DNA of 64,000 nt from JAEULH01 sp963805915 (GTDB taxonomy: Bacteria; Pseudomonadota; Alphaproteobacteria; Rhodospirillales; Defluviicoccaceae). This document shows, piece after piece, positions 56,662-64,000 of this stretch. The stretch lies in the NCBI GenBank assembly GCA_963805915.1, contig CAWDWD010000023.1, positions 193,879-257,878 on the forward strand, written 5' to 3'. Numbering within the stretch: the stretch's first letter is position 1; each line of letters opens with the position of its first letter. Both the position numbers and the translations under genes were made by a program. Below the pieces are notes generated by a model. The model did no database searches. It was not told the DNA's origin and saw only the letters and a program-made list of their open reading frames with translations.

Positions 56662-57282
56662 GGCACCGTCAAGTTGACGAACGCGGAACGGCAGTTGGGT
56701 GAAGGAGACCCCTGGTTCCGTGACGGTCGGGGGTCACGCCGCCAAGAGGGTCCCGGCGACCTCGGCCCAGGTCGCGAAGGCTGGGCGCGGGCGGCGCGAT
56801 ATTCAGCTGCGGAGAGGTGGTGCGGGGGAAGCTTGCGCAGCAAGCGCTTGGCCGCTTTCTTGTCGCGCCGGCTCTGGACCAGAACATCGAGCACATAGCC
56901 CGCTTGGTCGACCGCCCGCCACAGCCGGTGCTTCCGGCCGGCAATGGTGATCACCACCTCGTCAAGATGCCATTTGTCACCGCGCCGCGGGGCCCGCGAC
57001 CGGGCGGCGTTGGCGATCTCGCGGCCGAACTTGAGACCACTGCCGCACCGTCTCGTGGCTGACGGCGATGCCGCGGACGGCCAGCATCTCTTCCACCATG
57101 CGCGGGCTGAGCGGAAAGCGGAAGTACAGCCAGACCGCGTAGCCGATGACCTCAGCGGGAAAGCGGTAGCCGGCATAGGAGGGGGAGCAGGGCGTCGTCA
57201 TGCCGGCCTGATAGCCGGCTGGACGCACCATGGCAACTCAACCTCGCCAACTTGAACTCAACCTCGCCAACTTGACGGTGCC
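56662..57282. mobile_element. IS6-family element, internally deleted
   Basis: Terminal inverted repeats GGCACCGTCAAGTTG (56662-56676) and CAACTTGACGGTGCC (57268-57282) bound 621 bp. A 20-bp direct repeat (57235-57254 and 57255-57274) lies just inside the right end. The interior is a decayed IS6 transposase (next entry). No target duplication is visible, so later rearrangement is likely. Confidence 0.75.
56734..57231 (-). pseudogene. IS6-family transposase, deleted and frameshifted
   Basis: From 57231 the frame reads GYRFPAEVIGYAVWLYFRFPLSPRMVEEMLAVRGIAVSHETVRQW, the IS6 N-terminus, then shifts to GREIANAARSRAPRRGDKWHLDEVVITI, RLWRAVDQAGYVLDVLVQSRRDKKAAKR. About 100 residues including the second Asp and the Glu of the DDE triad are then missing; LSAAEYRAARA and, after another shift, FATWAEVAGTLLAA end at 56734. 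Two frameshifts and one large deletion make it inactive. Confidence 0.8.
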
Positions 57283-57777
57283 GGTTCCGCTTTTTGAGGT
57301 AGTCGACGATCAACTCGAAACAAGTCGACGTGGCGGATGCTGAGATTGGGCCGCGTTTTCGGAAGCTGCTTGAAGATGAAGCGGATGTGGTCGCGGATCC
57401 TGAACTCGTCCTCAGGCGGGTAGCCGAAAATATAAAACCAGTCAGTCGCCTTGGCTTGAACCAGTTGCGGCCCGGCATCACCTCGCACTCCCCAGATTGA
57501 GTGCTTCTTTTTAGGCACAGCGGCACCTCTCACGCCAATCCCGGCAGGGTGGCCGACAGCTCGGAACGAAACTGCCGACAGTGCCAATCGAATGAGCCAT
57601 TCATGGCGCCGCCTCGATAGCATGCGTGGGCCAATTCGCCCGTTCCCGGTTCAGTGCGCATAGTCGGAAAAGTCTCGATAACGCTCTCGGAAAACTTGCT
57701 TTGAGAGGTGGCCGGCTTCGTCTGGACAGCGTTCCGCTCTTGATAAGTGGACGCTCTGCCGGTTGCCGATGTGGTGT
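57283..57777. other. Scrambled mobile-element remnant, unassigned
   Basis: About 500 nt with no intact gene. On the minus strand short pieces such as PKKKHSIWGVRGDAGPQLV, ATDWFYIFGYPPEDEFRIRDH and STCFELIVDYLKKR look like broken coding sequence in alternating frames; the first has a weak likeness to IS630-type transposases, but I cannot assign it. It lies between the IS6 remnant and the IS3 tail. Confidence 0.4.
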
Positions 57778-57840
57778 GCCGGTTTCGGGGTGGCACACCG
57801 GGAGGGCGTAGCCCGACCAGGGTGATGCCCCGAAACCGGC
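57778..57840. repeat. 13-bp inverted repeat in the IS3 tail region
   Basis: GCCGGTTTCGGGG (57778-57790) and its exact complement (57828-57840) surround 37 nt. The pair sits just past the end of the IS3 orfB fragment and may be part of that element's non-coding end. Confidence 0.6.
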
Positions 57841-57848
57841 GCGAAATT

Positions 57849-57937
57849 CATGCTGCCGCGGCCTGCGGCAGGTGGTCGAAGTAGGCGAGATCGGGCGTCC
57901 GCGCGCTTAGGCTCGAATGCGGACGTCGGCCATTGTA
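57849..57937 (-). pseudogene. IS3-family orfB, 3' fragment
   Basis: The minus strand reads YNGRRPHSSLSARTPD then LAYFDHLPQ to TGA at 57849-57851, the typical C-terminus of IS3-family orfB transposases. Its 5' continuation lies 5 kb away at 62987-63065, beyond the serine-recombinase element. Removal of 57938-62991 joins them in frame as YLDFYNGRRPHSSL. Confidence 0.8.
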
Positions 57938-58008
57938 CAACACGGTTTGAGAACGCCCACGGGACCGTTTTTCGAGAGCTGCTTTATCGATGGCATCCGT
58001 GGTTCGTG

Positions 58009-58536
58009 ATGTGGGTGGTCATCCATGAAGCGATCGAGAAGGCGCATGGTGTCGTTTTCCGCTGCACGCTGAGCGGGTCAGCGGCGGACCGTTGGCTGGA
58101 GGTTCCGGCCTGGATGTTCGACCGGGCCGCGTGCGCGGAAGTGTCGTGCGTAGCCACGTCCCCCTTTGTCAGCGTCGGTGCGCTGTCGGCCCTGGCGGAT
58201 CTTCTCCAACAGACGTTGACGGCGTCGTCGGCACCCTCGAGTGTGTCGTCTTCCGGCATATCCAGGTCCTCTCACGACCAGACTCGGAGAGAGGACCATG
58301 ACCACGCGGAAATCGGGGCAACCGCCAACACCTTCGGTCGAGCGATGCCGAAGGGCGCGGCGAAAGGGCAGTCCGCGGCAGATCGATCTGTTCGCCGAGG
58401 CATCGCCGGCGGAGGCGCCGGCGTGGCGGGGGCTGCCCGAGGAGACGCGCAGCGCGCTGACCGGCCTGATGGCGCGGCTGATCCTGGACCACGCGCAAGC
58501 AACCGGCCTGGTCTGGCGGACGGAGGGCGGCGATGA
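58009..58536 (+). CDS. Accessory ORF of the recombinase element
   Basis: From ATG 58009 the product begins MWVVIHEAIEKAHGVVFRC, followed by SAADRWLEVPAWMFDRA and a PFVSVGALSALADLLQQ helix. It recalls the short proteins that precede this recombinase type in alphaproteobacterial genomes (DUF5372-like), though that assignment is from memory. The credible part ends near 58250; the rest overlaps the next gene in another frame and is probably not coding, which suggests loss of the original stop. Function unknown. Confidence 0.4.
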   Translation: MWVVIHEAIEKAHGVVFRCTLSGSAADRWLEVPAWMFDRAACAEVSCVATSPFVSVGALSALADLLQQTLTASSAPSSVSSSGISRSSHDQTRREDHDHAEIGATANTFGRAMPKGAAKGQSAADRSVRRGIAGGGAGVAGAARGDAQRADRPDGAADPGPRASNRPGLADGGRR

Positions 58537-58543
58537 TCTCTGA
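58298..58543 (+). CDS. Small accessory ORF overlapping the recombinase
   Basis: An 81-residue protein from ATG 58298 with AGAGAGGA just upstream. It has a basic N-terminus, then IDLFAEASPAEAPAWRGLPEETRSALTGLMARLILDHAQA, a helical region. It overlaps the recombinase start (ATG 58533) by 11 nt, so the two are translated together. Such a small ORF usually sits just before this recombinase type; I know no function for it. Confidence 0.6.
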   Translation: MTTRKSGQPPTPSVERCRRARRKGSPRQIDLFAEASPAEAPAWRGLPEETRSALTGLMARLILDHAQATGLVWRTEGGDDL

Positions 58544-60509
58544 CAAGGTCCGCGCTTGCCATCTGGAGCGCAAGGCGCTGCTCTACGTGCGGCAATCCTC
58601 GGCCCACCAGGTCCTTCACAACCGTGAGAGCAGTGCGCTGCAATACGCCATGCGCGATCGGCTGACGGCGCTCGGCTGGACGGAGATCGAGGTGATCGAC
58701 GACGATCTTGGCCGCTCCGCCGCCGGCGGGGTGCAGCGGGCCGGCTTCGAGCGCATGGTCGCGGACGTCTGTCTCGGCAAGGTCGGGGCCGTCTGCGCCC
58801 GCGAGGTCTCGCGCTTCGCCCGCAACAGCCGGGACTGGCAGCAGCTGATCGAGATGTGCCGCGTGGTCGACACCCTGCTGGTCGATCAGGAGACGATCTA
58901 CGCGCCGCGGCACGGCAACGATCGTCTGCTGCTGGGACTGAAGGGGAGCCTCAACGAGTACGAGCTCGATCTCCTGCGGCAGCGCTCGCTGTCGGCCCGC
59001 TACGAGAAGGCGCGCCGCGGCGAGCTCGTCGTCAGCGCGCCGGTGGGCTTCGTGAAGGCCGGCGACCATTACGAGAAGGATCCCGGATCGGCGCGTACAG
59101 GAGGCGATCACGCTGGTCTTCGACAAGGTGCTGGAGCTTGGCAGCGCGCGGCAGGCGCTGTTGTGGTTTCATGAACATGGCCTCGATCTGCCGGTGAAGC
59201 AGAACAACGCGAAGACGGCCTGGCGGCGTCCCAACTACGCCACCATACACCGGATGATCGAGAACCCCATCTACGGCGGCGCCTATGCCTATGGTAAGAC
59301 GGCGGTGGCTTCGCGATACGGCGCCGGCGGCGCCGGCGTGAAGACGCGCCGTAAGGCGCGGACCGAGTGGCTTGCGCTGATGCCGAACGCCCATGAAGGG
59401 TATGTCAGCTGGGAGAAGGCCGAAGCGATCTGGAGGGAGTATCGGAAATTTCGTGTAAGGGCCATGACGATGGAAATTGAAGGAGAGATCGTATGGCACG
59501 ACGCAAACAGCCTGTTATCGCGGACGCGCTGCTCGACCAGCTACTGGCCGGCGGCGATGCGAAAGCGGCATTTGAGAAGGACGGCCTACTCGACGAGCTG
59601 AAGAAGGCTTTGGCCGAACGGATACTGAACGCCGAGATGGATCATCATCTCGGCGCTGGCGAGGACGGTGGCGGCAACAGCCGCAATGGTTATGGCAGGA
59701 AGACGGTGCTGACGAAAAGGGGCAAGATGGTGCTCGACATTCCGCGGGATCGGCTCTCGAGCTTCGATCCGCGGCTGATTGCCAAATATCAGCGGCGGTT
59801 TCCCGGCTTCGACGAGAAGATTATCTCGATGTACGCCCGCGGCATGAGTATCCGCGAGATTCAGGGGCATCTGCGCGAGCTTTACGGCATCGATGTCTCC
59901 CCCGACCTGATCAGCGCCGTCACCGACGCCGTCCTGGAAGAGGTGACGGACTGGCAAAACCGGCCGCTGGAAGCCCTCTATGCGCTGATTTTCTTCGATG
60001 CGATCCGCATCAAGGTCCGCGACGAAGGCACGGTGAGAAACAAGGCGGTTTACGTTGCGCTCGGCGTGCGGGCGGACGGAACCAAGGAAGTCCTCGGACT
60101 ATGGATCGAGCAGACCGAGGGCGCGAAGTTCTGGCTGCGGGTGATGAACGAACTGAAGAGCCGCGGCGTCGAGGACGTTCTGATCGCCATTGTCGACGGC
60201 CTGAAGGGCTTTCCCGAGGCGATTACAGCGGTCTTTCCGCGGGCCCAGGTGCAGACCTGCGTCGTCCATCTCATCCGCCACTCGCTGGCCTTCGTGTCGT
60301 ACAAGGACCGCAAGGCGGTTGCCGCGGCATTGAAGCAAATCTACAAGGCCAACAACGCCGATGCCGGAAAGGCCGCCCTCGAGGACTTCGCTGACGGCCC
60401 GTGGGGCCGGAAATACCCGGCGATCGCCCAATCCTGGCGACGGAACTGGTCGCAGGTGATCCCGTTTTTCGCGTTCCCGGACGAGGTGCGTCGGATCGTT
60501 TACACAACA

Positions 60510-60517
60510 AATTCTAT
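60510..60517. repeat. Target-site duplication, left copy (IS1595)
   Basis: AATTCTAT immediately left of the IS1595 element; the twin is at 61549-61556. Lies within the IS256 transposase codons for N-S-I. Confidence 0.95.
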
Positions 60518-61548
60518 CCTGATTACGCATCTTTCTCAGCCTGCCGGGGCGTGGTACAAATAGGGAACATATAAGGAGACAGGCGGGGTTGAGGCATGGC
60601 GCGCAATCGTGTTCAGTTTCAGAAGGGGCTCAGCGAGGCGCGGTTCGATGAGCTTTACGGGAGCGAGGATCGGTGTCGGGAGGTCGTGTTTCGCTGGCGC
60701 TGGCCGCGTGGCTTTGTCTGCCCCGGCTGCGGCGGGCGGAATCACTGCGTCATCAAGACCCGTGCCCTCTACCAGTGCACGTCCTGCCGCCGGCAGACCT
60801 CGCTGATGGCCGGCACGATCTTCGCCTCGACCAAGGTGCCGCTGCGCACTTGGTTTCGCACCATGTACCACCTGACGCAGAGCAAGGGCGGGATCTCCAG
60901 CCTCGAACTCGGCCGTCGCCTCGGTGTGACCCAGAACACCGCCTGGAAGCTCAAACACAAGCTGATGCAGGTGATGATGGAGCGGGATGCCGGCAAGCGC
61001 CTGACCGGTCGGGTCGAAATGGACGACGCCTATCTCGGTGGCGAACGCTCCGGTGGCAAGCGCGGTCGCGGCGCGCCCGGCAAGACGCCGATCATCGTCG
61101 CCGTCGAAACCACGCCCGAGGGCAAGCCGGTGCGCCTGAAGCTGCGCCGGGTCATCGGCTTTCGGCGCAAGGAGGTCGAAAAACTGGCCCGACGCAGCCT
61201 CGATCCCGCCAGCACCGTCGTCAGCGACGGCCTCAGCTGCTTCCGCGGTGTCGCGGATGCGGGATGCACGCATCAGCCGATCCGCACAGGATCCGGCCGC
61301 AAGGCTGTGCTGACACCCGCTTTCAAGTGGGTCAACACGGCGCTCGGCAACATCAAGACCGCCATCACCGGCACATACCGCGCCATCCGCCAAAAGCACA
61401 TCCCCCGCTACCTGGCCGAGTTCGAATACCGCTTCAATCGGCGCTACGATCTCGCCGCCATGATGCCCCGCCTCGGCTGGGCCGCCGTCCGAACCCCGCC
61501 AATGCCATATCGCCTCCTCAAACTGGCTGAGGTTCATGCGTAATCAGG
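60518..61548. mobile_element. Intact IS1595-family element with 8-bp target duplication
   Basis: The ends are inverted repeats, CCTGATTACGCAT at 60518-60530 and its complement at 61536-61548, with a further similar CTCAGCC inside. AATTCTAT flanks both sides (60510-60517 and 61549-61556). An 8-bp duplication is normal for IS1595. At 1031 bp with an intact transposase it is the youngest and only complete element here. Confidence 0.95.
60596..61543 (+). CDS. IS1595-family transposase (DDE, zinc ribbon)
   Basis: The 315-residue protein has an N-terminal zinc ribbon (CPGCGGRNHCVIKTRALYQC, CTSCRR region), a helix-turn-helix around SLELGRRLGVTQNTAWKLKHKL and the ISXO2-like catalytic domain: VEMDDAYLGGERSGGKRG (first Asp), TVVSDGLSCF (second Asp) and FKWVNTALGNIKTAITGTYRAI (third position, Asn/His/Glu region). 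The stop TAA lies in the right terminal repeat. The frame is intact, so it may be active. Confidence 0.93.
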   Translation: MARNRVQFQKGLSEARFDELYGSEDRCREVVFRWRWPRGFVCPGCGGRNHCVIKTRALYQCTSCRRQTSLMAGTIFASTKVPLRTWFRTMYHLTQSKGGISSLELGRRLGVTQNTAWKLKHKLMQVMMERDAGKRLTGRVEMDDAYLGGERSGGKRGRGAPGKTPIIVAVETTPEGKPVRLKLRRVIGFRRKEVEKLARRSLDPASTVVSDGLSCFRGVADAGCTHQPIRTGSGRKAVLTPAFKWVNTALGNIKTAITGTYRAIRQKHIPRYLAEFEYRFNRRYDLAAMMPRLGWAAVRTPPMPYRLLKLAEVHA

Positions 61549-61556
61549 AATTCTAT
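61549..61556. repeat. Target-site duplication, right copy (IS1595)
   Basis: AATTCTAT immediately right of the IS1595 element, identical to 60510-60517. Confidence 0.95.
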
Positions 61557-62986
61557 TGAAAGCTTGAATGCCAAGCTGCGCCGGGCGGTCAGAACGAGGG
61601 GGCACTTTCCGACAGACGAGAGCGCGCTCAAGCTCCTCTTCCTGGTGTTGAACCTGGCGGCAAAGGAATGGAAAATGCCCCCGCGCGAATGGTGCATGGC
61701 GAAGGCCCAGCTCGCCATCCTCTTCGAAGACCGCTTTACCTTGGCGTGATGAAAACGGTCCTTACACGGAAATCCTGACAGTCTCGATCCGGACGATGGT
61801 CAGCAGCAATGTCCCCACCAGTGGTCATCATGGCGCGCCCAAGCACGGCGACGCACTGCTCGCGGGGCTGATCCGCTGTCGGCGCTGCGGGCGCAAGCTG
61901 ACGCTTCGTTACTCCGGCATGAAGCATCACATCCCACGCTACAGCTGCAGCCGAGGTTGGATGGACAATGCGGAGCCGCGCTGCATCGTCTTCGGCGGCT
62001 TGCGCGTCGATGACGCCATCGAGGAGGCGCTGCTGAGCGTTGTCAGCCCAGGCGCCATCGCCGCGGCAACGGCTGCGGAAGAGGCAGCGGATCAGCGCCG
62101 CGATCGGGTGCGCGAGGCGCTCGGCCGCGATCTGGACGCGGCGCGCTACGCGGCCGACCGCGCCTTTCGGCAATACGATGCCGCCGATCCGGCCAACCGG
62201 CTGGTGACCGGTGAACTGGAGGCGCGCTGGAACAAGGCGCTCGCGCATCTGGCGGAGGTCGAGACCAGGATCGCGGTGCATGATGCGGCCACGCCCGCGG
62301 TCGCCACCGACCCTGCATCACTCGGCTGGCTGGCGGCGGACCTCAAGGCCGTCTGGTCCGCGCCGACAACCGATGCACGGTTGAAGAAGCGCATCGTGCG
62401 CACTCTCATCCAGGAGGTCGTCGCCGACATCGACGACGCGGCAGCCGAGATCGTCCTCCTCATCCACTGGACCGGTGGCCTACACAGCGAGATGCGCCTG
62501 CCCAGGCGCCGCCGCGGCCAGCGCAACAGCACGTCAGCCGACGTCATCGCCGCCGTACGTCAGCTCGTGCTTATCGCCAGTGACGATCTGATTGCCGGCA
62601 TCCTCAACCGCAACGGCCTCGTCACCGGCAACGGCAACCGATGGACCCGCGAGCGCGTCACGTCGATGCGCTCCCACTACCGTATCCCGGTGTTCAAGCC
62701 GGCCGAGGACGGGGTCGAGCCGTGGCTCAACCTTAGCAAGGCCGCGCGGCTCCTCAATGTCTCGCCGAAGACGCTGCGATTGGCGGCCGAGGCTGGCGAG
62801 ATCGAAGCCATCCATCCCTTGTCGGATGGTCCCTGGATCTTCGCCCGCGCCGCCCTCAAAACATCAGCTGCCCGATCGATCACCGGGCGGGCGCGGCAGA
62901 ACCCAAAACACCCCGCGGGATCGCATCCAGACCAGCAAAGCCTCTTCTCTTCAATCACATAGCCAGATGGGTGTTGTGATGCACGG

Positions 62987-63065
62987 TTGTAGAAGTCCAG
63001 ATATCGGCCGATCGACGCGCGCGCCTCGGCGACGCTGTCATAGGCGCGAAGATACGGACTTATGT
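62987..63065 (-). pseudogene. IS3-family orfB, upstream fragment
   Basis: The minus strand reads LRAYDSVAEARASIGRYLDFYN, typical of IS3-family orfB just before its RRPHSSL C-terminus. The C-terminus is at 57849-57937 on the other side of the recombinase element. Homology seems to end around 63065, so the rest of the IS3 element is lost or replaced. Confidence 0.75.
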
Positions 63066-63145
63066 AGCAGCCGCCACCGGCGTTGAATTGTCGAACAGGC
63101 AGCGAGGCATGACCATGGCTCGTCAATATCGATGGAGCCTGGGGC

Positions 63146-63577
63146 ATGTTCGAAACGCACGTTGTCGCGGCACTGAAAGACAAGCGCGCCGAACTGGCGG
63201 GTATCATCGCCGCGCTGGAGAAACGGATCAACGGGCACCGGGCGGACCTGGTGCATCTCGACGCGACGTTGCGGATGTTCGCGCCGGACACCGAAGCGGC
63301 CAAGATCAGGCCGAAAGCCGTCCGCCAACGCAGCGCATGGTTCGGTAGGGGCGAATGTGCCCGCCTGGTCTACGGCATCCTGCGCACCGCGGCCCGGCCG
63401 ATGACGTCGCGCGAGATCGCCGAGGCGCTGATGGCTAGCCGGGGCCTCGATCCGGTCGATCATCGCACGCGCGAGTTGATCCAGAAGACGGTGCACGGCA
63501 TGCTGAAGCGTGCCGTGCGCAGCGTGGTCGCGGCGGCGACGGATGGTCAGGCGTTGGCGTGGCGGGTCGCTGATTGA
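63146..63577 (+). CDS. Coiled-coil/winged-helix protein beside an IS1595 element
   Basis: The 143-residue protein starts with a charged coiled coil (VVAALKDKRAELAGIIAALEKRINGHRADLVHLDATLRMF, about 6-48) and then a helical domain with MTSREIAEALMASRG and TRELIQKTVHGMLKRA that resembles a winged helix. It is convergent with the IS1595-type transposase at its right, and proteins of this layout often accompany such insertion sequences. Its role is unknown; the frame is intact. Confidence 0.6.
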   Translation: MFETHVVAALKDKRAELAGIIAALEKRINGHRADLVHLDATLRMFAPDTEAAKIRPKAVRQRSAWFGRGECARLVYGILRTAARPMTSREIAEALMASRGLDPVDHRTRELIQKTVHGMLKRAVRSVVAAATDGQALAWRVAD

Positions 63578-63597
63578 CCGGGAAGACGCGGGGGTGG

Positions 63598-64000
63598 CTA
63601 TGCCGCCCGGCTCCGCTGCCAGTAGCCGCAGAAATCGACGCTGGGGCGGTTGGCGGTGACCAGCGAGACGGTGGCACGGAACTGCATGCCGTTGCTGTCG
63701 CGGCGATGATCCTCGCGCCACCCCGCCTCCTTGGCGTAGCGGCTCAGGTACAGGCCGGAGATGTGGTGGTGATGGCCGATCTCGGCCCGGCGGATACGGC
63801 TGAAGAAGCTCTCCGCCTGATTGGTGCAGGCGTCATCGCTGGCATACTCGACGGAGTGGTTGACGCGCTTGGTCTCGAAGCGCGCGTGCAGCGCGTTCCA
63901 GGCACCGGCCTCGTCGGCATGCACGGTGCTGGCGCGGTCGACACGGGCCCTGATGAAGTCCAGTGCCGCGTCTTCGGTCTTGAAGACGTTGGCGATCGTC
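63598..64000 (-). CDS. IS1595-family transposase, C-terminal part (continues past the window)
   Basis: The frame is open from the window edge to TAG at 63598-63600 and covers about 133 residues: TVHADEAGAWNALHARFETKRVNHSVEY, ACTNQAESFFSRIRRAEIGHHHHISGLYL and VDFCGYWQRSRAA. This is the C-terminal half of the IS1595 catalytic domain (second catalytic Asp in HADEA, the Asn-x-Ala-Glu motif). It differs in sequence from the intact IS1595 transposase at 60596, so two different members are present. Confidence 0.85.
   Translation of the reverse strand, partial: TIANVFKTEDAALDFIRARVDRASTVHADEAGAWNALHARFETKRVNHSVEYASDDACTNQAESFFSRIRRAEIGHHHHISGLYLSRYAKEAGWREDHRRDSNGMQFRATVSLVTANRPSVDFCGYWQRSRAA

Larger units (their letters stand above)
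59493..61749 (+). pseudogene. IS256-family (mutator-type) transposase split by IS1595
   Basis: The first piece runs from ATG 59493 through DHHLGAGEDGGGNSRNGYGRKTV, KRGKMVLDIPRDR, LYALIFFDAIRIKVRDEG (first Asp) and IAIVDGLKGFPEAITAVFP (second Asp) to TTNSI at 60517. The rest, from 61557, is ESLNAKLRRAVRTRGHFP to TLA with stop at 61747-61749. The IS1595 insertion falls between Ile and Glu of the conserved TNxIESLN, separating the third catalytic residue from the other two. The fused original would be about 402 residues, full length for the family. Confidence 0.93.
59431..61784. mobile_element. IS256-family element inserted in the recombinase gene
   Basis: CGATC flanks the element on both sides (59426-59430, 61785-61789); deleting it with one copy restores the recombinase frame GAA-GCG-ATC-CGG-ACG. 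Near the ends are imperfect inverted repeats GGAAATTTCGTGTAAGG (59444-59460) and CCTTACACGGAAATCC (61760-61775), as usual for IS256. It holds one transposase gene, split by the IS1595 element. A 5-bp duplication is shorter than the 8-9 bp normal for the family, so the exact ends are tentative. Confidence 0.85.
58533..62962 (+). pseudogene. Large serine recombinase, frameshifted and split by IS256
   Basis: The N-terminal resolvase domain (58533 to about 59080) has ALLYVRQSSAHQVLHNRESSALQY with the catalytic Ser, then EVIDDDLGRSAAGGVQRAGFERM and CAREVSRFARNSRDWQ. An extra C in CCC at 59082-59084 shifts the frame; the next frame gives LELGSARQALLWFHEHG and NPIYGGAYAYGK to EAI at 59430. After the insertion it resumes at 61790 as RTMVSSN, with a zinc ribbon (LIRCRRCGRKLTLRYSG, CSRGW), a coiled-coil stretch and a C-terminal MerR-like helix-turn-helix (LNLSKAARLLNVSPKTLRLAAEAGEI). 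Both a frameshift and two nested insertions inactivate it. Confidence 0.9.
57938..62986. mobile_element. Serine-recombinase element inserted in IS3 orfB, itself interrupted
   Basis: The element is bounded by TTGTA at 57933-57937 and 62987-62991; deleting it with one TTGTA restores the IS3 frame. Content in order: a short ORF (58009 on), an 81-residue ORF (58298) and a large serine recombinase (58533). The recombinase gene is split by an IS256 element (59431-61784), which is split by an IS1595 element (60518-61548). Without these insertions the element would be about 2.7 kb. The sequence CACGGTT occurs near both ends (57941 and 62982); no long terminal inverted repeat was found. Confidence 0.75.

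Noticed and set aside
57235..57274. 20-bp direct repeat near the IS6 end as a CRISPR or att site
   Set aside because: Only two adjacent copies inside the terminal region of the IS6 remnant; a local duplication explains them.

Overview
The window reads as a GC-rich chromosomal segment of an alphaproteobacterium, most like the Rhodospirillales. The evidence is the gene order: a 14-subunit complex I operon running into birA-coaX-rnj-mce-DUF1467-proS-lolC-lolD-dnaE, then rpsB-tsf-pyrH-frr-cdsA-dxr-rseP-bamA-skp. Proteins have alphaproteobacterial features such as a short ProS and a BirA without a DNA-binding domain. Species cannot be named from sequence alone.

Layout. 1-5.2 kb: end of a glycogen-debranching-type enzyme, then treZ and treY (trehalose from maltodextrins); treY carries a frameshift. 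5.3 kb: tRNA-Asp. 5.5-19.9 kb: nuoA-N, with nuoE and nuoF joined in one open frame. 19.9-24.5 kb: birA, coaX, ribonuclease J, methylmalonyl-CoA epimerase, a DUF1467 membrane protein and a Tag-type glycosylase, ending at terminator-like hairpins in an AT-rich gap. 24.9-31.7 kb: proS, lolCD, dnaE. 31.8-41.3 kb: translation and envelope operon, with an in-frame amber codon in frr and with uppS and lpxD missing from their usual places; fabZ lies on the opposite strand. 42.1-47.8 kb: proline uptake and oxidation (a 42-codon membrane micro-ORF, putP, putA). 48.1-52.2 kb: ybbA-ybbP divergent from tesA; ybbP is frameshifted. 52.2-54.3 kb: peroxiredoxin with an overlapping cysteine-motif protein, a small membrane protein and a PepSY protein. 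54.7-56.5 kb: typA/bipA.

56.5-64 kb is an insertion-sequence graveyard. It holds an ISAzo13-type C-terminus cut by a deleted IS6-family element. It also holds a nest: an IS3-type orfB split by a serine-recombinase element, whose recombinase is split by an IS256 element, whose transposase is split by an intact IS1595 element. Removing each insertion with one copy of its flanking duplication rejoins the reading frame around it, so the order of events is legible. The right edge carries part of a second IS1595-family transposase and a companion gene.

Two further points stand out. A palindromic element occurs twice, after treZ and after birA; each time its left end supplies the TAG stop of the upstream gene, and its stem shows paired base changes between copies. 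Several housekeeping or core genes (treY, frr, ybbP, possibly the dnaE start) carry single-base lesions, so either the assembly has errors or these genes are really damaged.
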